From contig NZ_BMIS01000014.1 of NCBI RefSeq assembly GCF_014642675.1, positions 1-64,000 on the forward strand: a stretch of 64,000 nucleotides of DNA. The letters run 5' to 3'. This stretch comes from Nesterenkonia cremea. GTDB lineage: Bacteria > Actinomycetota > Actinomycetes > Actinomycetales > Micrococcaceae. How positions within the stretch are numbered: position 1 is the stretch's first letter; every line of letters begins with the position of its first letter. Both the position numbers and the translations under genes were made by a program. Shown one piece after another: positions 8,445 to 15,763 of the stretch. The notes beneath the pieces were generated by a model. It was not told the origin of the DNA, ran no database searches, and saw only the letters and a list, made by a program, of their open reading frames with translations.

Positions 8445-9916
8445 GCACCGTAACCGGCCTGCAGAACTGCGGTGAAGGCTTCCTCCACCGCCGAGAGCAG
8501 AGCCTCTGCCTGGGAGGAGTCCAGCTGCGGAAGGACAGCACCGGAGGCGCCGAAGCTCTCTCCGGCAGTCTCCACGGCGTCCTCGGGGATGTGGCCCTCG
8601 GACCAGCCGGTGAGCACCGTCCGGTAGAGGGCCAGCGCTCCGGCGCCGAGGAGGGCCAGCGAGGACGCCATGCTGAGACTGGCGGCGACCTCCTGCAGTG
8701 CGGTGGCGGATCCGGTCTTCTCCTCCGGGGCTGCGCTGATCATCAGCTGGGAGAGCAGGGTCATCACGGAGGACGCCACCAGGGTGATCAGCGTCAGCGC
8801 GGTGATCAGGCCCGCCAGGTTCGCCTCCGGAAGCCACAGGATCAGCGCCGCGGCGAAGATACCGGTGATCGCCAACGGTGCGGCCAGGGACAGCCCGATG
8901 TCTCTGGCACCGGCCAACAGCGGAGTCAGCATCGCGCCGACCGTGCTTCCGATCGCAGGTGCCAAGAGCACCAGTCCGGCCTCCAGGGGGCTGAGTCCGC
9001 GGACGAGCTGAATGTACTGGGGGAGCAGCATGTCCACCAGAGACATGCTGAACATCACCGCGCAGAGCACCACCAGCAGCACCCGGATCGTTCGGATGCG
9101 GAACAGGCCCAAATCCAGCAGCGGGTGGGCCGCGGTACGCTGCCGCCGGATGAACAGCAGCAACAGGCCCACGCCGAGGCTGGAGGAGAGCAGCGGCAGC
9201 CAGGACAGTCCGGCGGCGGAGAGCTCCTGGAGTCCATAGACCAGAGTCAGGATGGCGGTGATGGACAGCACCACGGAGATCCCATCGATCCGTACCGATC
9301 GGTCGGCATGGTTGCGTTCCAGCAGGAACGGCCCGCCGATCAGCAGCACTGCGGCGATGGGCACGTTGATCAGGAAGACGGCGCCCCACCAGAAGTGCTC
9401 CAGAATGAGCCCGCCGAAGGGCGGACCCGCGGCCATGCCGCCAGTGAATGCCGCCATGTAGGTGGCGAAGGCGATGTTGTACTGCTTGGGGTCCCGAAAG
9501 GTCCGGCGGACCAGGATCATCCCGGCCGGGGTGAAGGCGGCGGCAGCAATGCCGAGCAGGGCCCGGCCGCCGATGAGAATCTCTGGGTTGAGCGCGAAGG
9601 CCGCCACCAGGGAGGCCAGTCCGTAGACGGTCACCGCGCTCAGCAGGAGCCTGCGGGCACCGATTCGGCTGGCCAGCAGGCCGAAGGTGATCATCGTGGC
9701 TGCGCTGAGGAACTCACCGATGTGCAGGATCCACAGCTGTTGGGAGCCCACCGGCAGAAGGTCGGCAGTGATCGAAGGCATGGCCAGGAACAGCGCGGTG
9801 ACGTCGGTGGCCAGCATGAACAGCGGGACCACCATGATGATCAGACCAAGCCACTGCTTGACCGTGGCTTTGGGCGGGGAGGCGGGGACGGCGTCGTTCT
9901 CTGTGTGTGTCGTCAT
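8375..9916 (-). CDS. DHA2-family MFS drug exporter (14-TM, QacA/SmvA-like)
   Basis: 513-residue inner-membrane proton antiporter, probably exporting cationic or hydrophobic drugs. Fourteen hydrophobic segments can be counted. The MFS motif A is present as LLASRIGARR near residue 62, and a motif-C-like GMAAGPPFGGLILEHFWWGAVFLINVPI near 150-180 is characteristic of the DHA2 group. Length is standard. The gene's last 70 bp overlap the end of the SARP regulator gene on the other strand. Upstream (9917-10052) it faces away from a VOC protein gene, so both may share a regulatory region. The regulator is not evident; the SARP protein is a candidate only by position. Confidence 0.9.
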   Translation of the reverse strand: MTTHTENDAVPASPPKATVKQWLGLIIMVVPLFMLATDVTALFLAMPSITADLLPVGSQQLWILHIGEFLSAATMITFGLLASRIGARRLLLSAVTVYGLASLVAAFALNPEILIGGRALLGIAAAAFTPAGMILVRRTFRDPKQYNIAFATYMAAFTGGMAAGPPFGGLILEHFWWGAVFLINVPIAAVLLIGGPFLLERNHADRSVRIDGISVVLSITAILTLVYGLQELSAAGLSWLPLLSSSLGVGLLLLFIRRQRTAAHPLLDLGLFRIRTIRVLLVVLCAVMFSMSLVDMLLPQYIQLVRGLSPLEAGLVLLAPAIGSTVGAMLTPLLAGARDIGLSLAAPLAITGIFAAALILWLPEANLAGLITALTLITLVASSVMTLLSQLMISAAPEEKTGSATALQEVAASLSMASSLALLGAGALALYRTVLTGWSEGHIPEDAVETAGESFGASGAVLPQLDSSQAEALLSAVEEAFTAVLQAGYGAYALTSLLLAGVVVLLTRRRPLD

Positions 9917-10052
9917 GGACTCAGGCTGCGCCCGGGGCGCTCCGGTTCTGTTCCGGAGGTGGAACGGAGAACCGGAACACCGCCGGAGCAGAGACTGAGT
10001 CAGAGCGTGCCCGACCCTGGCGGCGGGCCGGCGCAGGCGCTAGCGTTCAGGC

Positions 10053-10472
10053 ATGGAGCAGCGCATCTCACTGATCACGTTGGCCGTCTCCGATGTCAGG
10101 CGCTCGCGGGACTTCTACATCTCAGGGTTGGGGTGGACGCCCGAGCTGGAGGCGCCCGGCGTGCTGATGGTCCGTACCGGAGAGCACCTGTTGCTCTCGC
10201 TGTGGGCTGCGGAGGAGTTCGAGGAGGAGGTCGGGACGATTCGCTCGGGAGTCGGCGTCGCCCCGCTGACGTTGGCGCATAATGTCGCCTCCGAGGATGA
10301 GGTCGACGCCGTGTTGGCTGCGGCGGCTCAGGCAGGTGCGGATCCGATCTCGCCGGCGGTGAGACGCGGCTGGGGCGGGTACAGCGGATACTTCGGGGAT
10401 CCGGATGGATACCGCTGGGAGATCGCCTGCGCTCCGGGACTGGTCAACGAGATCGTGGTGCCGAAGCCCTGA
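10053..10472 (+). CDS. VOC-family (glyoxalase/bleomycin-resistance-like) protein
   Basis: 139-residue cytoplasmic VOC-superfamily protein. Two beta-alpha-beta-beta-beta modules are recognisable: ISLITLAVSDVRRSRDFYISGLGW at the start and WGGYSGYFGDPDGYRWEIA near the end. Candidate metal ligands are the early Thr/Ser and the final Glu of the WEIA motif, but the usual His at the strand-1 position is replaced (LITLAV), so metal use is doubtful. Such proteins bind or modify small molecules. It is monocistronic. The specific ligand is unknown. It is divergent from the MFS exporter, which could hint at a shared drug-resistance role. Confidence 0.85.
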   Translation: MEQRISLITLAVSDVRRSRDFYISGLGWTPELEAPGVLMVRTGEHLLLSLWAAEEFEEEVGTIRSGVGVAPLTLAHNVASEDEVDAVLAAAAQAGADPISPAVRRGWGGYSGYFGDPDGYRWEIACAPGLVNEIVVPKP

Positions 10473-10484
10473 CCGATCAGCGGT

Positions 10485-10601
10485 TCACGCCGCTTTCGTG
10501 GTGGTGCTGCCGAACCCGAACGCTCGGTGGTGTGTGGCTGGGTCGTCGATGACCTCCAGCAGCGCTGGGCACATCAGCGGGGAGCGCATGTGACGGCGCA
10601 T
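10485..10601 (-). CDS. possible 38-residue small ORF
   Basis: A short open frame on the minus strand between the VOC and FMN-reductase genes, with the motif MCPALLEVIDDP near its start and a Gly/Thr/Lys tail. It has several in-frame ATGs but no convincing Shine-Dalgarno sequence. I do not recognise it. It may be a real small protein, a remnant, or chance. Confidence 0.2.
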   Translation of the reverse strand: MRRHMRSPLMCPALLEVIDDPATHHRAFGFGSTTTKAA

Positions 10602-10621
10602 GTGACGATATGGTCTTCACG

Positions 10622-11281
10622 CTACGCCTCGGCCGCTGCGGGGGCGAGGTCTGCCGCGGGGGACGCCTGGCCGTCTGCCAGAGCGAAGTCCAGCCCGGGG
10701 TAGGGGCGTGTGGAACGGGCACGGCGGAGCAGGGGCGCCCACCAGGCCAATTCGTCGAGCACAGCAGTTGCCGGTGGTCGCAGCGCCTCGCTGTCCACGG
10801 GGTGTCCGTCGTGGTCGAAGCGCGTCCAGAAGTCGGGCAGCGAGATGAAGTTCTTCACCGTCACCGAGGGGAACTCGGGGAAGATGCCGCGCAGGTGCTC
10901 GATGGAGGTCAGACCGCCCGTGGTGCCTCCGTAGGAGATGAAGGAGACCGGGCGCAGGGCCCACTCCCCGTAGAACCAGTCGATGGCGGTCTTGAGGGCT
11001 GCGGAGTAGCTGCGGTTGTAGACCGGTGTCACCAGCACGAAGGCATCTGCTGCGGCCAGGCGTCGGCCCAGCCGTGCGACATCTGTGGGTGGTTCGGCGT
11101 GAGGGTCGTTTCCGGCCAGCTCCATGGGGAGGTCATAGTCCGCCAGGTCGATGAGATCGATCTCGAAGGCACCATGACGCTGTGCCTCGTAGGCGAACCA
11201 GGCTGCCGGCGTCGGGCCGAACCTGTCAGGACGGATGCTGCCGATGATGATGGCCAGGGTGGGCTTGTCCGGGGTGGGCAT
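10622..11281 (-). CDS. NADPH-dependent FMN reductase (flavodoxin fold)
   Basis: 219-residue flavoprotein of the NADPH-dependent FMN reductase/ArsH-like family, which reduces flavin, quinones or azo compounds in the cytoplasm. The FMN phosphate loop is visible as IIGSIRPDRFG at residues 11-21. The TPVYNRSYSAALKTAIDW block near 100-117 binds the isoalloxazine, and SYGGTTGG follows near 130. Length is near the family's usual 180-200, with an Ala-rich tail added. A good ribosome site (GGAGGAG) precedes the ATG. It is monocistronic. Confidence 0.9.
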   Translation of the reverse strand: MPTPDKPTLAIIIGSIRPDRFGPTPAAWFAYEAQRHGAFEIDLIDLADYDLPMELAGNDPHAEPPTDVARLGRRLAAADAFVLVTPVYNRSYSAALKTAIDWFYGEWALRPVSFISYGGTTGGLTSIEHLRGIFPEFPSVTVKNFISLPDFWTRFDHDGHPVDSEALRPPATAVLDELAWWAPLLRRARSTRPYPGLDFALADGQASPAADLAPAAAEA

Positions 11282-11626
11282 TGTGCTCTCCTCCGCTCAG
11301 TGTGGGGGTCTGTGCGCTGCCAGTGTGGAGGGGTGGTGTTCCGAGATTGTTCCGGAACCCCTCCGGTAGGCCACGATCTGGCGCAGATGAGGGAAGGGGC
11401 TGGTGATCCCCGCTGCCCGCGGAGTCGTGGCCCCAGCCGATGGCGACTGCGACTGTCGCGGCGGTGCCTGCGGCAGGGAGCAGGAACTGTGGTCGTGTCC
11501 ACCAGCCGCGTGACCTGTTGCCCGCCGATAGCTGCACTATGCGGGGCAGCAAGCCGATCGGTAGGTCCGCCGGACCGCGTGATGGCAGCTCTGGCCTGCC
11601 GGTTTGGGCCGCTGTAGCCTGCCCCT
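11282..11626. other. 345-bp intergenic region without a supported gene
   Basis: This region separates the divergent FMN reductase and a VOC gene, so it must hold both promoters. An open minus-strand frame (11226-11552) includes one hydrophobic stretch (FLLPAAGTAATVAVAIGW) but overlaps the FMN-reductase start and has no ribosome site. I do not call it a gene. A TTCCGGAA palindrome is the only obvious short motif. Confidence 0.5.
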
Positions 11627-12061
11627 ATGTCACAGGCAAAAACGGTGCAGATCACTTTCGATTGTGAAGATCCGCGTGCTGTCGCGAAGTTCTGGCAGGT
11701 CGCATTGGGGTACCAAGATCCGCCGGTTCCCGAGGGGTTCGGCTCCTGGGATGAGTTCAACGCTGCCCTGCCGTCGGAACAACAAGGCAGCGCTTGGGCG
11801 GCCGAGGACCCTGACGGCGTCGGACCGCGCATGTACTTCCAACGGGTACCGGAGGAGAAGACCACCAAGAACCGAGTCCATCTCGATATCCGCACCGGCA
11901 CCGGGCTCACCGGCGATGAAAGGCTCGCCGCCCTCGATGCCGAAGCTCGACGCCTCGAAGCTCTGGGTGCACGCCGCCTTCAGCTGTTGAAAGCTGACGG
12001 CATCAACGAGTCCTGCCAGGTGATGCAGGACATCGAAGGCAACGAGTTCTGCCTGGACTGA
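11627..12061 (+). CDS. VOC-family glyoxalase-like protein
   Basis: 144-residue protein of the actinobacterial 'glyoxalase-like domain' group. Features are the opening ITFDCEDPRAVAKFWQVALGY, a central GVGPRMYFQRVPEEKTTKNR followed by VHLDI, and the closing MQDIEGNEFCLD. The same three blocks occur in the gene at 17766-18257, so these two are paralogues within 6 kb. Family members are small, soluble and of unknown substrate. It is convergent with the ECF41 sigma gene. Its start lies shortly after a CTGTAGCCT promoter-like stretch with no strong ribosome site, so translation may be leaderless. Confidence 0.85.
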   Translation: MSQAKTVQITFDCEDPRAVAKFWQVALGYQDPPVPEGFGSWDEFNAALPSEQQGSAWAAEDPDGVGPRMYFQRVPEEKTTKNRVHLDIRTGTGLTGDERLAALDAEARRLEALGARRLQLLKADGINESCQVMQDIEGNEFCLD

Positions 12062-12107
12062 CTTGTTAGGGAAGCAGCGGCTCAGCCGGTTCAAGTCTCA
12101 GCAGCCA

Positions 12108-13001
12108 CTACTGCCACAGCTGCAGTTTCTCCGGATTGCGCATGATCCACACCTGGGCGATCACACCGCTGCTTGTGCCGCAGGCAATGAGCCCACCGAC
12201 TTCCTCACCCAGGCGGAGCAGCGCACCCTGTTCGCCCCCTGCCAGGGTGACACGTTCAACCTCAGCTTCGGGATACTTCTGCCGTAGCCCCACCAGCATC
12301 TTGGCGACGTTCACTGCGGTGATGACCGGGCGACGTGCAGCCGAGGCGACTCCGCCGCCATCGGACCTCAGCTCCACACTGGGGTCCAACAGCCTCGTCA
12401 GCTCCGCTATGTCACCGGTGGAGCAGGCATGCGCGAAGGCTCGCACCAGCTGACCATGCCCGGTCTCCTCAGAATCACGAGTGGATTCGCCAGCCTGAAT
12501 CTTCTTCCGGGCCTCAGATGCCAACTGCCGGCAGGCCCCGGGACTGCGCAGCACTACCTCTGAGATCTCGGGGAACCCCAGACCGAATGACTCTCGCAGC
12601 ACGAACACCGCCCGCTGGGCGGGACTCAGCCGTTCCAGCACCACCATGAGTCCATAGGAGACCTCGGTCTGCAGAACTGCATACGACTCCGGAGAGGAGC
12701 CTTTGAGCTCCCCACCATGTCCAGGAATGGGTTCAGGGAGCCATTCGCCCACATAGAGCTCCCGCTGGTGGCGGGCAGACTTCAGCACATCCAGAGCAAC
12801 CCGACCAGTGGTGCGCATCAGCCAAGCCCCAGGTCGCTGAACCGCCGCCCTCTCCTGATCCGGCAGCGCATAGAACCTGCTGACCGCCTCCTGCACCGCA
12901 TCCTCGGCATCGGCCACAGTGCCCAACATCTGATAGGCCAGACCCAGAAGCCGGGGACGCTCGCCGTCGATGTCGAGAAGCTCGGCAGTCATGTTCCCCA
13001 T
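12108..13001 (-). CDS. sigJ: ECF41-group RNA polymerase sigma factor (SigJ-like)
   Basis: About 297-residue extracytoplasmic-function sigma factor with a SnoaL-like C-terminal extension. Region 2 (GLAYQMLGTVADAEDAVQEAVSRF, ending PGAWLMRTTGRVALDVLKSA) and region 4 (LSPAQRAVFVLRESFGLGFPEI) are intact. The C-terminal domain carries the ECF41 hallmark DGGG motif (ELRSDGGGVASAARRPV), which in characterised members modulates activity in place of an anti-sigma factor. The start is at 13001 (MGNM) or 12992 (MTAELL); the upstream TTG codon was rejected. ECF41 genes typically sit beside a COE gene (carboxymuconolactone decarboxylase, oxidoreductase or epimerase). Here the divergent gene is an NmrA-like NAD(P)-binding epimerase, the expected target. 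Confidence 0.9.
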   Translation of the reverse strand: MGNMTAELLDIDGERPRLLGLAYQMLGTVADAEDAVQEAVSRFYALPDQERAAVQRPGAWLMRTTGRVALDVLKSARHQRELYVGEWLPEPIPGHGGELKGSSPESYAVLQTEVSYGLMVVLERLSPAQRAVFVLRESFGLGFPEISEVVLRSPGACRQLASEARKKIQAGESTRDSEETGHGQLVRAFAHACSTGDIAELTRLLDPSVELRSDGGGVASAARRPVITAVNVAKMLVGLRQKYPEAEVERVTLAGGEQGALLRLGEEVGGLIACGTSSGVIAQVWIMRNPEKLQLWQ

Positions 13002-13010
13002 GATCCCACC

Positions 13011-13038
13011 TGACAATCTGGCCGGCCGTCTCGTCGTC
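13011..13038 (+). promoter_or_regulatory. candidate ECF41-type promoter for the epimerase gene
   Basis: TGACAAT at 13011-13017 is followed after 17 bases by CGTC at 13035-13038, with another CGTC at 13032. The published ECF41 consensus is roughly TGTCACA with a CGTC -10 element about 16 bases away, so the -35 match is partial (4 of 7). The position, 50-80 bases before the epimerase ATG and beside the sigma gene, fits. Inference. Confidence 0.45.
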
Positions 13039-13091
13039 TCTATAGATGCAGATTCCTGCGCAGCACGAACGATATGGAGAGGAACACCGAA

Positions 13092-13835
13092 ATGAAGATC
13101 ACCGTCGTCGGCGGAACAGGAACAGTCGGCTCACTGACAGTCGCGGCAGCCCGGGGGCGAGGCCATGAGGTCACATCCGCATCCCGCAGGACTGGCGTCA
13201 ATGTCACCACCGGCGAGGGGCTCAACGAGGCATTGAGCGGCGCCGACGCTGTAGTCGATGTGTCCAGCATGCCCACACTTTCTGTCTCACCCGCTGTGAA
13301 GTTCTTCAGTGCGGCGGCCAAGAATGTCCTGGCTGCAGCTGGAACCGTGAAAGTGCCACATGTGGTGCGTCTGTCCATCATCGGGGTGGACCGGAACCCG
13401 TATGGCTTCTACGCGGGTCAGTTGGCGATGGAGAAGATCTACGACGACGCCGCCGTCCCCACCACCGTTCTGCGTGCGGCACAGTTCCATGAGTTCGCGG
13501 CGCAGACCCTGCAGCGTTCCACCTTGGGGCCGGTTGTGCTGGCCCCACGTGCACGGGTGCAGCCCGTGGCCGGCCGGGAGGTCGCTGAGAATCTGGTGAG
13601 CTTGGCCGAGGGGGAGCCAATGGGCAGGGCTGCGGACCTCGCTGGTCCCCGAGAAGAGGAATTGGCCCAGATGGTTCGCGGCTATGCACACAGCCAGGGG
13701 AGCAGGCGGCTGGTCGTGCCTGTGCGCCTGCCTATGCCGATGATGCGAGGCATGGCTGCCGGTCTGCAGCTGCCGAGCGCCGGGGCTCAGTTGGGAAACC
13801 AGTCATTCCCCGAATGGCTGGAACAGCAGAAGTAA
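13092..13835 (+). CDS. NmrA-like NAD(P)-binding epimerase/reductase (ECF41 target)
   Basis: 247-residue short-chain/atypical SDR of the NmrA/NAD(P)H-binding group. The Rossmann glycine motif VVGGTGTVGS is at residues 4-13, an arginine-containing SASRRTG follows strand 2, and VVRLSIIGVD near 95-105 corresponds to the active-site strand. The catalytic YxxxK is altered (GFYAGQLAMEK), as in regulatory or quinone-reductase-like members. The start at 13092 (ATG AAG ATC) has GGAGAGGAA upstream; the ATG at 13074 is inside the leader. It is divergent from the ECF41 sigma gene, its probable activator. The substrate is unknown. Confidence 0.88.
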   Translation: MKITVVGGTGTVGSLTVAAARGRGHEVTSASRRTGVNVTTGEGLNEALSGADAVVDVSSMPTLSVSPAVKFFSAAAKNVLAAAGTVKVPHVVRLSIIGVDRNPYGFYAGQLAMEKIYDDAAVPTTVLRAAQFHEFAAQTLQRSTLGPVVLAPRARVQPVAGREVAENLVSLAEGEPMGRAADLAGPREEELAQMVRGYAHSQGSRRLVVPVRLPMPMMRGMAAGLQLPSAGAQLGNQSFPEWLEQQK

Positions 13836-13895
13836 TGGCATGACTGGATGAGGCCGGCGTCGGGCACCTTCTCCCGCTGGAAGCGCCCGCCGAGA

Positions 13896-13988
13896 TCAGG
13901 GCGTGGCTGACGTCTTCTGCGGAGGGCTCTGCCGGGCAAAGGTGAACTTGGCCAGCAGGACCAGCAACACCCCCGTGGCCACCAGCAC
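13896..13988 (-). CDS. possible 30-residue single-TM peptide
   Basis: A short minus-strand frame with a GTG start at 13988 encodes one hydrophobic helix (LVATGVLLVLLAKFTFA) and a polar Lys/Pro tail, the layout of bacterial small membrane proteins. A GGAGGGGAGAG lies about 14 bases upstream. It fills part of the 205-bp gap between two plus-strand genes. Support is only the composition; it may be chance. Confidence 0.25.
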   Translation of the reverse strand: MLVATGVLLVLLAKFTFARQSPPQKTSATP

Positions 13989-14040
13989 CAGTGCTGTCCC
14001 AGCTCTCCCCTCCGCGTGAGGGGCCGCCTATGCTGGTCGG

Positions 14041-14922
14041 ATGGCACATCTGATCCGTCCCACGGCAGTGGCCGAACAGGGCCGAGGCGCTCTGGAATAC
14101 CGTTTCGAGCCGAGGGGGAAGGCCGCAGTGCTGATATTCCACGGCGCGCATATGCATGCCGGCTTCGCCCTCGGAGAGGAGGTCTTCGCCGACCTGGGAT
14201 ACTCGGTGCTGGCCGTCTCTCGGCCCGGCTACGGGCGCACAGTGTCGGCGAAGTCGCGGAACGGAGGCAGAGTCGCACCGAGCGTGGGAATCGAAGATTT
14301 CTGCGACGCCGTGCATTCGCTGTGTGAGGGCTTGGGCCTCGAGCAGGCCGTCGCCGTCGGAATCTCTGCGGGAGGGCCCACGGCGCTGGCCATGGCGCAA
14401 CGTCACCCTGAGCTGGTGGACCGGATCATCCTGCAGGCGGCGGTGGGCCCGATCCGATGGCCTGATGCTCCCACCTGTGCCGTGGCCCGGTTGACCCTGT
14501 CCCCGTGGACGGAGCGTGTGACCTGGGCGATCATGCGCGGCATGATCCGCGCCTCACGCGGCATCGGGCTCTCTGTCATGGTCGGCCAACTCTCCACCCT
14601 CAGCGGACGTGAAGCGGTTGCGGCGCTGGCCGAGGAGGATCAGGAGGCACTGGCGGTGGTCTCCTCGCAGATGCGCTCTGGACGGGGATTCCTCCGAGAC
14701 CTGCGGGGGCTGCGCAGCCCCGGCGGCTGGTCACCGCACCAGGAGACGCTGATCATCCATAGCTTCAGGGACGGATCTGTTCCCTTCACCCATGCCGAAG
14801 CGCTTCACACTGTGCTGCCCCGCGCGAGGCTGACGGAATCCTCAGCTGAGCATCACCTGATCTGGTTCAGCTCGGATTGGGAACGCGTCACTGCTGACAT
14901 CCGGGAGTTCCTAGCCGCGTGA
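14041..14922 (+). CDS. alpha/beta-hydrolase
   Basis: 293-residue alpha/beta-hydrolase-fold enzyme. The nucleophile elbow is GISAGG (Ser near residue 109), the oxyanion-hole strand is AVLIFHGAHMH near 37-47, the acid is probably the Asp of HSFRDGSVPF, and the catalytic His lies in SSAEHHLIWF near the C-terminus. It therefore has a complete triad. Family members hydrolyse esters, lactones or peroxo-acids; the substrate is unknown. Its 3' end overlaps the convergent TetR gene by 12 bp. It is preceded by a 205-bp gap without a confirmed gene. Confidence 0.88.
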   Translation: MAHLIRPTAVAEQGRGALEYRFEPRGKAAVLIFHGAHMHAGFALGEEVFADLGYSVLAVSRPGYGRTVSAKSRNGGRVAPSVGIEDFCDAVHSLCEGLGLEQAVAVGISAGGPTALAMAQRHPELVDRIILQAAVGPIRWPDAPTCAVARLTLSPWTERVTWAIMRGMIRASRGIGLSVMVGQLSTLSGREAVAALAEEDQEALAVVSSQMRSGRGFLRDLRGLRSPGGWSPHQETLIIHSFRDGSVPFTHAEALHTVLPRARLTESSAEHHLIWFSSDWERVTADIREFLAA

Positions 14923-15660
14923 GGGGGTATGCCTCACGATCCGCTGCTCAACGCCGTCCAGGAAGAGTGCGAGTCCGAACTGGAAGTTCTCCTCCCATGT
15001 GCCGGTGAAGGTGTCGTCGTCCAGGCCAGCCATGACGGGGAAGCGGCCGGTGTCGAAGATCTCTTGCAGGATGGGTGCCTGGCTGCTCCAGAACTCCTCG
15101 TCAGTCATACCTGACTCGGCAGCTGCTCGCTGCGAGAGGATCTCCTGGCGGACAGCGCCGGTGACGTAGGAATCCAGGGAGACGACCACGTTCATCTTCT
15201 CGCGGTCGCTCAGCGGAAGATCCTGCAGGCCGCTGAGGATCAGCTCCATATCGGCAACGGAGTTGGGGCCGAGCACCGGACGGGTCCAATTGACCTGCAG
15301 CAGCCAGGGGTGGCTCAGGTACTGGTCTCTGCCGCCGTGTCCCACCGCTTCCAGGCCGGTGCGCCAGCCCTGGGAGAAGGAAGATTCCCGCTCCAGGTCC
15401 GGTCCGCTCACGGCGTCGAGCATCAGGTTCAGCAGCTCGGTCTTCGAGGGGACGTAGCGATAGAGGGACATCGCTCCGACGCCGAGCTTCTGCGCCAGCT
15501 TGCGCATGGACAGAGCCTCGAGCCCCTCCTGGTCAGCCAGCTCCACGCCCGTCTGCACGATCTGTTCCAGCGTGAGCGTCGGCTTGGGGCCCTTCTTGGG
15601 CTCCGGGGTCCCTTCCCACAGCAGCTTCAGGCTCTGGAGCACCGGGTTCGGCTCGATCAT
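14911..15660 (-). CDS. TetR-family repressor (TetR_C-type)
   Basis: 249-residue dimeric repressor. The N-terminal helix-turn-helix is clear (LTLEQIVQTGVELADQEG, LSMRKLAQKLGVGAMSLYRYVPSKTEL; about residues 28-75). The C-terminal region resembles TetR_C (tetracycline-repressor-like) ligand-binding domains. The start at 15660 has AAGAGGTG upstream; longer upstream reading frames run through the divergent gene and were rejected. It is divergent from a DrrAB-like ABC exporter across 103 bp with palindromic sequence, so it probably represses that exporter and itself until a drug binds. Confidence 0.92.
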   Translation of the reverse strand: MIEPNPVLQSLKLLWEGTPEPKKGPKPTLTLEQIVQTGVELADQEGLEALSMRKLAQKLGVGAMSLYRYVPSKTELLNLMLDAVSGPDLERESSFSQGWRTGLEAVGHGGRDQYLSHPWLLQVNWTRPVLGPNSVADMELILSGLQDLPLSDREKMNVVVSLDSYVTGAVRQEILSQRAAAESGMTDEEFWSSQAPILQEIFDTGRFPVMAGLDDDTFTGTWEENFQFGLALFLDGVEQRIVRHTPSRG

Positions 15661-15683
15661 GGCACCTCTTGGGGTCCGGGGGA

Positions 15684-15729
15684 TTGTGTACTGCGGACAG
15701 TGTACGATACTGTTCTGCGTGCATCGTAC
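15684..15729. promoter_or_regulatory. divergent TetR/ABC operator-promoter
   Basis: Inverted repeat GTACGAT (15702-15708) / ATCGTAC (15723-15729) with a 14-base spacer lies between the TetR and ABC genes. A plausible exporter promoter is TTGTGT at 15684-15689 and GATACT at 15706-15711 (16-base spacing), so repressor binding would cover the -10. GTAC recurs further downstream before the ABC gene. Confidence 0.55.
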
Positions 15730-15763
15730 GCCGTACAACGTACTCAGCAAGAGAGGAGTCCTG

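Noticed and set aside
7431..9389. 652-residue minus-strand frame spanning the SARP gene end and the MFS gene
   Set aside because: It runs through two genes that have strong family motifs, and its composition (Arg/Gly/Ala) is that of a shadow frame in GC-rich DNA.
15500..15763. Extended N-terminus of the DrrA-type ATPase
   Set aside because: It would read through the TetR gene's start and the operator. ATG 15764 has a ribosome site and gives normal length.
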